A stretch of DNA of 64,000 nucleotides, from NCBI RefSeq assembly GCF_000247695.1, contig NW_004624743.1, positions 2,643,368-2,707,367 on the forward strand, read 5' to 3'. Position numbers and translations under genes: made by a program. Positions 39,601 through 51,600 of this stretch are shown here, one piece after another. The stretch is from Heterocephalus glaber. Lineage: Eukaryota; Chordata; Mammalia; Rodentia; Bathyergidae. The notes beneath the pieces are model-generated. The model made no database searches. It saw nothing but the letters and a program-made list of their open reading frames with translations, and was not told the DNA's origin. Position 1 is the first letter of the stretch, and each line of letters begins with the position of its first letter.

Positions 39601-42600
39601 GTGCAGGCTTTGGTATGACTCTCTGCATTTGTTCTGGCCTGACTTAGATGGGTAGGAAGCTTTGTATAATAACGTGTGCGTGCATATGTGGGTGTGTATG
39701 AATGTGCACATATGTGTATTTGTGTTATACTTTGTGTACTTTGACTGGAAACATCTTTTTATTCCTTAACTTTATTCCACATTTAAATAGTTTTAGTTAT
39801 GGGTGGAAATGGATTATATTCATATTAGGAGTTTTAGTGTCTTGCTCATTAGAATGAATATCTCTTAATAGGGATTTAGGGAATCTTGAGTGTAAGCATC
39901 TAGAATCCTCCCAGATTTGTTTATCCCATTACAGCACAACCATCAAAGACTGACAAAGAGATGCCAGTGCTGTGGAGAGGGTAGGAGCTTTTCTCAGAGT
40001 GTAATTATTTCCCCGCAGAGCCCTTTATCTGTGGTCAGCTGCAGAGAAAGAGGCCGAATGCCTGGGGATAACATTCCCCGACCGTGGCCCCCTGGCCCAC
40101 CTGGGCTCCGTTTATCCTGACCCCAGGGTATTCAGATGGGAAATCAGAGCACACAGCTTTGAACTGGGCTTTGACAACCATCATGATCGCTGAGAACCTA
40201 CAGAGGGAAAGAACAAAATCTTGGCTTCCAGGCTTAGCTCTACCAGTGAGCTTTCCGACTGCAAACAAGACCAGCAGGAGTATCATCTGTCAAATGGAGG
40301 TAACCATATCTGTCTTAGTCACTTTCCTCATCTCTGGGGTGGGGCACCTGACACCAGCAACTCAGAGGAGGAGAAGGTTATTTTGGCTCACGCATCAGTC
40401 CATACTTGGCTGGGTCCAAGGCAGGATAGTATGGCAGAGGTGTTGAGTGAGGAGAGCTGCTCATGGCTTGCTGGCCAGGAAGCAGAGAGTGAGAGAGGAG
40501 CCAGGGAGGGAGACAGTCCCTTGAGACCACGCCCCCAGGGACCTGCCTTTTCCTCCCATACACAGATGGCAAAGAACTCAAGGTTCAGAGAGGTTAGGAA
40601 ACTTGGAGCAGCCTCCCTGTTTCTATGTCAATAGAGCTGGGGTCTGAAGTCTTTCTGTTGGCCCTATCTCAGGTATGAAAATCAGGTGAGAACATTGTCT
40701 TAGTCACTTTCTCATCCCTAGGACACAGCTTAAAGAGCGTATGTTCGTCACAGTTTTAGTCCGTAGCTGGCTGACTCCAAGGCAGAGGGCACGGTGGAAG
40801 GGCCTGGGGGGAGCCAAGCTGCTCACATCATGGTGGCCAGGAAGCAGAGAGAGAAGGAGGAACTGGGGAAGGGGATACAACCTTCAGGGTCACCCCCACG
40901 GTGACTGACCTCTTCTAACCAGGCCTCTCTCAGCATCACATTTAGCCATTTCCCCCCATAATCCAAGCACCTGCCAAAAGCTCCCCTTTGGAGCGTAGGA
41001 CGCTCTGGGGGACATCTAGGTACTAACCACATCAGGTGTGTTTGCATGAGCACTCTGAGGCCTTATCCAGTGGCACTCAAATCAGCAGTGCCCCCTTCCT
41101 CCTAGCACTAGTGACACTCTTTCCGCAGTGACTGTCTCAGCGTGGGAGGCTGCCTGCTACTTGCTGGAGAGGATTCACAAGCTTTGGTTTTCATTGTCCA
41201 GGGACAAACAGTTAGGCAGGAAGTGATATTTTGTGTTCTTGGCCACCATCCTAGAATTCTTCTCAGGTGTGAGCCCTGACCCACCTCCAGGAACCTGCTC
41301 AGGGGACTGGGGACACTGGGGACACCAGAGTCCCCGGCGAGGTGAGCAAGAGGCTCCCCAGGAACTGAGGCCTTTGAGGCCCAGCTGCTGACTTTCTGTG
41401 GCCAAGTGCCTTGAGCTGCATAGATTTGTGAGATGCTTTTGCCCTGTTGGAGAGGAGATCGTGCATGTGAAAAAACCAGAATGGGAGTTCCTGGGAGAAC
41501 AAACTTGAGTGCAGGCACAGCCATGTAAGGCCAAAGGCATGGATGAAAAATGTGATGACCACGTTTTAGCTCTTGGAAACCAGAGCAGGGAAAGGCAAAT
41601 TTGGCAGACAGATTTGCTGCGGAAGTCTTTTTAATAGTGACAGCTCTGAAAATAGAACACAATCCCAGCGTCTGTGTATATTTTATATTTAGATAATTAT
41701 AGTTTGAAGAATTCAGAATCTGTTTTAAATGTGCAAAAGTAGGACACTAGAAAGAGTAAGAAAAGCTCGCCCTTCTCCAACTCTTGCCCTACACTGTCAC
41801 ACAGGGTGTGATCAAAACATATAGTGAATGTTTAAATAAAAACTTCACCATAGTAAAAGAAACATTTCATGAATCCACCTCAGCAGCCTCGCCCTTGCTT
41901 TATACACACCACCCCATCATCCCGGCCCCTTTCTGCAGCAGTTCTGAAAGTCCTCTTTCCTGAGGGTCTTTATAAGGTGTGATCAAAACCATGATGGAAG
42001 GGCCGAGGTTTTAGCTCTGGTTTCGCCGCCTGCTGTGCAAGTGCAAGGACCCGAGTTTGATCCCCGGTACCAAACCCCCCCCCCCAAAACATGATGGATG
42101 CAGCTGTGGAGCGCCATCCAATGGGAAGGCAGGCTTATAACAACGTGACTGTGTCCTCGCCCACCTTATTCACTGGGTCTGGCACTTCTCACAACTTCTG
42201 GCTCTTCTCCAATGTCAAAATGACCATGAAAGGTAAATATTTTGAGCTGATTCAGGACCTCAAGGCAGCTGAGACACCTTTAGCTAAAGGCACTCAGGAA
42301 AAGGGTCTAGCGGAGCTGCTGCAGAAAGGGCAAACTGAGATGACTGAATTCAAAGGGAGGATTCTGCATGGGATTAATGGCAATGCGTCTTTTAGCGTAA
42401 TCAATTTCAAAAAGATTTAAAGACCGCATTTTTACAGTCCTAGTCAATGGCGTAGTGCCTGGCACCTCAGAGATCTTCGCTGAGTGAACACTGAATTTTC
42501 CTTGTTGATGGCAGGCCTCATGTTAGTTCCCCCCAAAGCGCAGCGTGTTGGTCAGCTTCCGCTGAAACCAGCAGTGTTTTAGAAAAGTCCGGAAGCTTAG

Positions 42601-45600
42601 AGGCTCAGGCTGCTCCCACAGGAGACGGGACAGAGTCTGCGGACAGAGGCTAGGAGGCTCGAGATAACGGTGCTCCCAGGGTTAGTTCATTGGTGGTTGA
42701 GCCAGTTTATAATAACCAAGCTCTTCTGGTTCTTTGGGAGAAGTAGAGAAGTTCCTGTCACAAGTAACTAATCACATTTATATGACTCTAGTCAAGAGCT
42801 TTACTTGATTTCTTAAAGTATTTTCAGTTATTTGGAGCAAACTATGAAAACACTGTTAGGGAGTGGACCTGTTGAGGGCTTGCTTTACTGAGTCAATGAG
42901 CTTAGACAGTGTTTGTCAGTGAGTACATGTAAGGTGTCTTAAGTTGATGATGCCAAGAAATATAAATGTTTCTCTCATCAGTCCTATTTATATGACTTAC
43001 TTTGTAAACATAACCATATTCCCCCACAAGTAGCAAGATGAACTTCATCCTGACCATTGATATTTATATTTTTTTGATACATGAGATAAAATTAATGAGA
43101 TTATATAATCAAACCTTTCCACTATTTCATTTTTGTGTTATAATGTATAGTGAGGGGTTACAACTTTTAGACCTTATATTGATATGTCCTTTGTATATTT
43201 AAATGTCTGATATTTTCCTAATATAATTATTTATTTAGCTTCTTAGCATTTTTATTTTTTGATTTCATCGACATAGAAATGAAGTACAAAAGGGAAATCC
43301 CACTTTTAGGAATCTCCTCAAAGAAAAACCAGGGACCTTTTATTTTCTACTTATTTCTGTGTGTGTTGTTTTTGTTTTGGTACTGGAGATCGAACTCAGG
43401 ACCTTGCGCTTGCAAGGCAGGCGCCGGAACCACTGAGCTAAATCTCTGGCCCTTTCTACTTATTTCTAATAACAACTTTCCTAAAAGAAGACCTGAAGTA
43501 CAATAAACTGATGTATTTAAAGTATACCATTTGATCAGTTTTTTTATATGTCTATACACATAAAACTATCCCACAATCAAGACAATAAATATTTTCATCA
43601 TTGCCCAAATTCTCTCGTTTTCCTTTGCAATCCGTCTTTCTGGCTACTCCCATCTCCAGAAAACCATTGATCTTCTTTCTATCATTCAAGAATAGTTGCA
43701 TTTTCTAGAATTTTATATAAATATAATCATACAGTGTGCACTTTCTTTTAGTCTGGCTTCTATCACTTAGCAAAATAATTTGAATAATCTTCTATATTGC
43801 TCAATGTAGCAATGGTATATTCCTTTCCATTACTTAGTACTATATATTGCAATTCATTTATCCATTCACCTGTTGATGGAAATTTGGTTTTCCTCACAGT
43901 TTTTACCTCACTCACCAAGTAAAGCTGCTATTAACATTCATACACAGGTCTTTGTGGCATCATACATTTTTATTTCTCTGAGGAGCCATTCCACCTAGGA
44001 ATAGAAAAGCTAAATACATGGTGTGAGTATATTTAACTGCCAAACTGTTTTTGAAATTCATTGTACCATTTTATCTTTCGACCAGTGTTGTACTAGAATC
44101 ACATTGCTTTACATCCTCATCAATGCATGTCAGTACTTTGAGTCATTTATAGGAAAATGGATACACTTTCAGTTCATAATCTTCAGTGAAATAAATCAGA
44201 CACAAGCTTAAATATTGCATGGTTTCTCTTATATGAGAAACCCAGAGTGTAAATAAAATAAAGTGCAAAATAAGAAGTGGATAACAGGAAACAGAAGATA
44301 GATCTTTCATAAAAGAGAAAGGAACCAAGAGGTAGACGGAGGGAAGGAGAAAGAATCATCAAGAGAATTAAGATGTCTTATGCACATGTACTGACTCTGT
44401 GTGACGAATGTAGTTATTATGTACTGCAAATATGGACTAAAAATACATTTTAAAATATTTTGTATGGTTGGTAAGAGGCTGCAGACAAAAGATTTTTTAA
44501 AGTTTTTGTGTGGTTCACCATTTCCACACAAATTTCCCCGAGAGCTGGGTTAAAATATATGCCTGGACGTTAGTAGGAGATTCGCCTCTGGGAGAGTAAG
44601 GGGCTTGGAAACCGAGGAGCACAGAGACAGCCAGGAGCTGGAAACCCCGAGAGACATGTTTGTCTGTGTGTGGTCACATTTACTTATGCACCATGGTTAT
44701 TTGACCTGACCTGCAGCGCTTGGCTCCTTTATCATGAGCTATTGCTCCCCTCCGAAGGGTAATCTGCTCTACTTACAGCAGCGCAGCTGGGGTGGGTGTG
44801 CGGAATCTTCTCTCTGTTCTTCCCACGGGGAATGCACTGGGCTAAGGCAGCCGGCGTCTCTCTCAGGAGTGAGGAGGGAACCTCTGCCTCTCCTCCATAC
44901 TAACTTCCAGATTCCTAATTCCGGTGTCCCCACCCCTGTTAAGTTCCTGTTAGAATCTCACTGTGTTGCCCAGGGGGAAGAACTGGATTAACAGGGAACC
45001 GAAGTTATTCCATGAAAAAGTAACATTCATCTGTCTCTGATCTGGGAAGCTTTATTCCAGGAAAATGTGAATAGGAATGAAAAACTTATGATTCCTATTT
45101 TTAATTATTTTATCATTCCTTCCTCTGTATTATGATAGCATATCATGGTTTCATTATAGATTTTCCTAATATTGAATAATGCCGATCATCTTTACACGTA
45201 CTTATTGGGTGTTTTTTTGTGGTTTTTTGGAGACAAGTTTTCAGTATGTGGCCCAGCTGACCACAAACTTGTGCCAGTCTTCCTGCCTCAGTTTCCTGAG
45301 TGCTGGCATTTAAGGGTGTGCCACCATGCCTGACCATTTACTGGCTATTTGTGTGTCTTTGTTTATAAGTGCCTGTCCAAGTCTTCTGTTTTTTAATTTA
45401 AGAAGCAAGGTTTTATTTATTTATTTATTTATTTATTTTCAGAATGCTTCTGCAGTTTGCACTGCAGTTTTCTTAAAGTCTTCTGTTTCCAAGTCGGATT
45501 GTCTTCTTAATGAATTGTTGAGTTTATTATATTCTGGATAAAGTCCTTTGTGTGTATGTACTGCGAATATCTTCTGTTGTGTCCTGCCTGTTGTTTTCTT

Positions 45601-48600
45601 AGCATTGTCTTTTGAAGGTCAAAATGTTTTATTTTAATAAAATTCAACTGATCCGTTTTTCTTTTATGGCTCATGCTATTGTATGTTTTGATAGAATTGC
45701 TTCCCCCTAGACTGTATAGATGCTCTTTGGTAACTTCGTGCTGTAGGTGCTAACGTTTGGGTCTGTGGTCTGTCCCGAGGTCCCGTCTGTGTCAGTGGGG
45801 GGTCTTCCTAGTTTTGATGGGCAGTATTGCTTCTCTTTCCCTAGGCTGTCTCTGAAGTTCGGTGATACTGAAAATCAAACAGCCCTTGCTATAAGGTATG
45901 TAAGTACTGGGCTGGAGGACTGTGGTTTCAGCACTTCTGATGAGCTCTGTTAAACCTGTTCATTCCACACGTGAGTATGGAGGGCTTGGTTTGTGCTGAG
46001 CACTGTGATGGGTGAAGTGCGCTCCCCGAGGTGTGTGATGGGGTCCTCAGACATGCTTTCTTTAGGTCCCGGGGAACTTTCCCTCCTCCTCCTCCTCTGC
46101 AGGGAGGAACCACAGCACACAGGAACCTGAGAATGCAGTTGTCATTTCCTTGGCACAAAGAGGAAAATAGAAATAAGGCTCAGAGCCAAATCTACAGAAA
46201 AAAGGCTCTGTAGTCAAACTTGTTTGGAAATGATGGCAGGACACATCTTCCTCTTGGAAATGCAGGGTGTAAATTTATACATTCAGGCTTCTGAGAAGAT
46301 GTGCTCTTCAGGAAGCCTGCTGCACTCATAGCTTGATTTACCTCCTGATGCCAGTGTTGAAGCTTGGGAAGCTTTCTTCTTCGGGCCCCTGCCTGCACAT
46401 CCTGGGATGAAAGTGTTTCCTTGCTGGCCATTTAGAACATACATGCTTTCATTTCAGAGCAACGATGTAAGGAAATGACATCCCACTAGGTGACCAAGCA
46501 CATATTCATATCTGATAGAGAAATGGGGAGTTTTTTGAAAGTGTACTAAAATATAACCATCCATAGAAGCTGTAATTTAATCTAAAACACAACAATCAGG
46601 AGTTGGGTTAGTATATTATAGGTTTTAGCTTTGAAAGCCAGAGAAATCAGTCATCCCAGTTTTTTTTCCTATAAAAGATCCAGAAGTGGGGAATATTTCT
46701 GGTTCACAACAGCACAATTTTCCAAATGGAAAATAGCATTATAGTAATTATTATTATTAATATAATAAAAGTTTGTAGCTGATGCTGTCAGCACCTCACA
46801 TAGATCGAACTGGGCCTTTCCATTGGATAGCATGAAGCCTCGTCTATATAACTTTCAGGTGCCATCTCTCTCGAGCCTAAAAGCTTCCTCTGGCCCAAGG
46901 GGCCCACATCCGCATCCTAGTCTGGAAGGGATTCAATACTTAGGTCTCCTCCCTTGGGGCAGGCAACTTGGAGCCTGGTTGCTCTGCCCCACGGGTGCGA
47001 AGCCCTCTCATCCATAGTGGGTATTCGCTCAGCACGCGCCTCCTCTGGCTGCTTCCCTCTCCGGTGGCATTTCCTGGCCCTTCACTCCCCATACTGTCGG
47101 TGGCTGCGTTCCCCCAGGCCTTCTTGCATTCACATCCTTGTCTCACAGCCGGTTTCTGAAGGGCCCCAAACTAAGACAAGAGAAAGCACTGAAAACGGAA
47201 AAATCAGGAAGTATTACCTGTAAGAAAAGACAGAGTGGCCAATAACCCACCCCTCATTCCCAGTCACCACTGAGGCTTGATAACCCCATCCAGTCTTCTT
47301 TCTCTGCAGTCACCCATTTTTTTAATTAAAAAAAGATCATGGCTGCGTGTGTTATAACTCTTTCAGGGATGGAGAATTTCCATCCCGAAGCGGTGAAGGC
47401 CAGACTGAAGCCCAGCTCTGATGCACTCTTGGAGAGAGCTTTCACGAGTGCTGGGTCTTCCTGTGGGAAATGACGGAGACAATACCACCTATGTCTCAGC
47501 GCTGGAGCTAAGATGAAATAAAATGCACATGCACGGTGCGGTAAAAATGGTAAATGCTTTCATTTTAAAAAACTATTAGAGTAAAAGATACACTGCCCCC
47601 CAGATGCTTAAAATACTCCGCCTTGCTGTGAACACGCTTAGCCCATCGTCCTTGGCAGTGTCTTTTACTGTGATACATTTTTAATAACGTAAACATTTAC
47701 TGTTTTCCGATCGTCCCTTGTAACAACGTGGAAGGGTAATGACACGCAGTAGGAGAGCTTTCCTGGTACTTTAAACCACGCTTCCCTCGTGTGCCGGTGT
47801 CCGTTTAAGTTTTCTCAAGTTCCTGATGACCACATGACCCCGCCGATCCCGTGTCCCCAGAGACGCGCCGCTCTCCGGCTCCCGTGCAGGGTTGGCCTCG
47901 TTTCTGTGCCGCCTGGGCTTTCGCTTCCTCCTCGCCCTGGGTCCCGAGCCCGTTCCCCGCGTGACGACAGGGGCGCCCCGGGTGTCCCGCGTGGGCGAGC
48001 GTGGGCAGGACGCCCGGGCTGACGCCAACGCGCGGTCCTTTGCAGGTTCGTCCTCAGCCACCGCGAGCCGCCCAGCCAGAGCTGGTTCAGTCTGCGCCGA
48101 GTGGAGATCGTCCTCAATGGCTCGGTCCGAGCGGCCTTCAGCGCCTCCGGCGTGAGCGCCCCGGCCGGCCGGTCCTACCGCTGCCACCGCGTCAGCAGCC
48201 TGCGGCAAGGCGCGCTGCTGCGGCCGGGCCACCAGGGGGCCGGCGCTGGCCCGTGGGCGCTCACCCTGCTGGACCTCCAGGTAAGGCCGCGCGGCACACC
48301 GGGGTCCAGCACACCGAGCTTGCAGGAAGACGCTCCAGGAGAGATGCAGAAGGAGCGGGAGGCCTCGCAGCCTCGGCAGTGTGGAGCTCTTCTGGGCTGT
48401 GAACGGGAGTGGGACGCGCTTCCTCTCCCGGGCCGCTGCCACTCTGACGCCTGTCCAGGCGCTGGTGGTGGCGAGTGGCAGCAGGAACAGGCGCTTCCTG
48501 CGCCGAGGCTTCCTTCCGGGCAGCCTTCTGGGCAGTCGGCAGTCCGATCCTCCCGGGCCAAGGAGGACGCCCTTCCAGTGCGTGGGCAGTCAGCGCAGGG

Positions 48601-51600
48601 CCGCGTTAGGCTCCGACTCCCAGCACACTCGGGAGTCCCCTGTGCCGCCCGGCCGTAGTTCTTCTCCACACTTGATCTCCAGAACTCTTCTTAATGCTGT
48701 AGCATGGCTCTCATTGTCCCTATTTTACAAAGGAAATGAAGCCCCGATCCCCTGAAACTCTGATCCTTCCCAGTTCTTCATAGTGATATAGCTGGTATAT
48801 GGTAATGGCAGAACCCAAATGTATGAACATTTACACACCGCTCTTTAGAAAGGGTGCAACAGAAAGGGCAGTGAGGAAAACAAAGAAGCATTCACGTGTG
48901 ATTTTACCTCCTAAGAATAGGAGTATTGATCCATACCTCGACCTCCTCCTAGAAATGTTATCTGTAGAAATACTAGAAGAAAAATAATCTTGAAAAATGG
49001 ATAAACTACTTCCCACCCATGAGAGTGGCTATTATTAAAAACAACAGCAAACAAAGAGAAAGTAATATGTTGGCAAGGATATGGAGCAATCGCTTTGCTG
49101 GTGGGATTGTGAAATGATCCCAATGTGTAGCACTCTGTGGTCGTCTCTGAGCACATGGAGTTTCCTAGAGATCGAGGAATTCTACTTCTGAGTATATCCC
49201 CTAAAGAAGTGAAATCAGGGACTCGAACAGATTACTGTTCAGTACAGTCATGTTCATAGCAGCATGAGTCACAAAAGTGCCTTTCAGTGGAAGAACATAG
49301 AAACCAAGCCTGTATTTACATGCAGTGGAATGTTATTCAGCTGTAAAAAGGGAGGGCATTGGAATACTGGTAGGCTGTGAATGAACGCTGTAGACATGCT
49401 AAGTAGCATAAGCCAGGCACAAAAGGAGAACGATATGCTCCCACTTGCATGGGCACCTACAGTTATCACACTTGGGGAATGAGGATGGCCAGGAGCTGAT
49501 GGGAGGGGATGGGGAGTTACTGTGGAAAAAGATGTGGGGGAAAGGAAAAAGAGAAAAAATGAGTTCCAAACCTGCAGTAAAGCTGAGTCACCAAGCCACA
49601 TGCCTGTCCATCTGCAGCAGCTTAGTGTGGCTTAGGGATTTCGCTTAGAGCTTTGGAGCAGTCAGCAAGAGAAGGAAACACGGGGTTGCAGGTTCACGGG
49701 GTCCCTAAGACCCCACACAATCTGCGTGTATGGACGACCTTCCTCCCTAGTGCTGTGCCCTGTGAATCCTCAGCAGGGCTCTCTCAGCACCCTCAGCATC
49801 ACACGGCATGGCTGGGCTTGGTGAAACACTGTAAGCTGGACAGATGCTTGGGCTGAGGGCGAGGGCTGTGTGCAGGTTTGGGCCCGGCTCCCGAGGGCCA
49901 CCCCCTGCACACCCTGGACACCCAGTCCACCTTGCTCACAGGGCTCCCTTGTGTACTGCAGTGCAGTGTTTTCGTGTAGCTTTCCGTGTGCTCCAGACAC
50001 CTCCAGGTGGCGGCCAAGGACCAGGTGAATGGTTGTTATACTCTGATGCTCAGACAGCGATGGTAAGGGAGGTTGGAACACGTTCAGCACACTGTTCTGC
50101 ATACCTTCGACGGTGGCTGAGTCCCCATGTGGGGCCTGGGGATGGGCTTCGGGTGTCCAGGGGTCAGAGGAAGGCCTCTTCAGGTCAGAGGCCCGGGAAG
50201 GGGAGGCAGCCACATGGGGTCAGTGCAGCTGGCAGTCCAGGACCGTTTCCCTTCTTCTACAATTGGACTGCAGCTGGCTTGTGCTTTGAAGTAATGCAGG
50301 GTCACGGTGGCTGATCTGGCTTCTCAGCAGCAAATTCTCAGGATGGATTCTTACTGGAAACTCTCAGGGTGTCTAAAGGCTGGGCTGGGAGAGGCTCCCC
50401 GCGAGCCCTGAGGAATGTCTGGATGGCCAGTCCGGGATGCAGGCAGCTCACTGCCAGGCTCTCAGAGTCCTGTGAGGAGCCGGGGTGCAGTCAAGTGGGC
50501 CTGTCATTTGTCCTGGGAGCACGCAGCTCTGCAGGTCCCGGTCTGAGGAGAGGCCAGGCCAGCCTCCCCCAGAGGCCCTTTGGGCTGCAATCTGAAGCAT
50601 GGACGACTGGCAAGCAAGGCCTATGGCCTGATGAATGGGCACAAGGATTTCACTATGGAAAATGCTAAAATGCCCACTTTAAGCCATGGAAAGGATTTCT
50701 CTCTTGAATTTTTTTTTTTTGGTGGTACTGGGGGTTGAACCCAGGGTCTTCACCTGAGCTACATCTCCAGCCCTTTTTTATTTTTTATTTTGAAACAGGA
50801 TGTGGCTAAGTCATTAAGTTGCTCTGGCTGGGCTCGAACTTGTGGTCCTCCTGTCTCAGCCGCCCAGAGTGCTGAGATTACAGGCGTGTGCCACTACACC
50901 AGGCTAACTCAAGTTTTGTATGTGTCCTTTAAAATCCGAGCAGGTGACTGGCTGACGTGATGCTGTGCAGGGTTTTACCCCATAAAGCCAGCCGAGTGGG
51001 GGAAAGAAGGTACTGTGGGGCCCAGCCCTTCCACTGGAGCGACTGTACGCGGACAGCAGGGCCTGTTGCCGGGTTGAGCCTTTTCCGATTCTGGGGACTC
51101 AAGCTGCCTTATTTGCACACGTGACACCTATCCTGCTTCGTGCACAGTATTCTGGGAGGGCCAGGCTTGGCTCCCCACGAGCAGCCCGTCCTATTCGAGG
51201 GCTCACTTTCTGTGGCTTCAGTTACCTCAGCCAGCGTGAAAATATTAACAGAATTCCAGAAACAGTTCACGTATTTCACACCACTTTATTACAGGATGTT
51301 ATTATGATTGTTCTGATTATTATTGCTGATCTCTTCCTGTGCCCAGTTTGTAAATGGAACTTTATCATGGGTGTGCACAGGAGAATAACCAATCCAGCCA
51401 TCTCCTGGGAGTCTGTGGCGACTGAACATAGGACCCTGTGCTCCTACTGTCCTGAGTCGGTCAGTGCTTGAGTCCCTTAGAGAAGATGGCACAATGTTCA
51501 TAGAACCTCTTCCCATGCACGGTTCTTGTAAATTTTGATTAGTGCACGCTTGGATGTATAATGATTGCATATCTCACAGGGGCTAGTACATGAACTACAA

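Larger units (their letters stand above)
38834..48045 (+). other. ATP6AP1L: ATP6AP1L intron 4
   Basis: This is the longest intron, 9.2 kb. It holds two LTRs in tandem, a mariner-type fragment with an inserted ID SINE, a second ID SINE, an inverted L1, a B1 and more L1. About 38840-40300, 41050-41800, 42500-43340 and 45750-47540 show nothing I recognise. Confidence 0.6.

Noticed and set aside
47771..48658. Long open frames on both strands over ATP6AP1L exon 5 (223 and 185 codons)
   Set aside because: They are by-products of high GC content; the true exon frame has Ac45-family sequence and correct splice phases.
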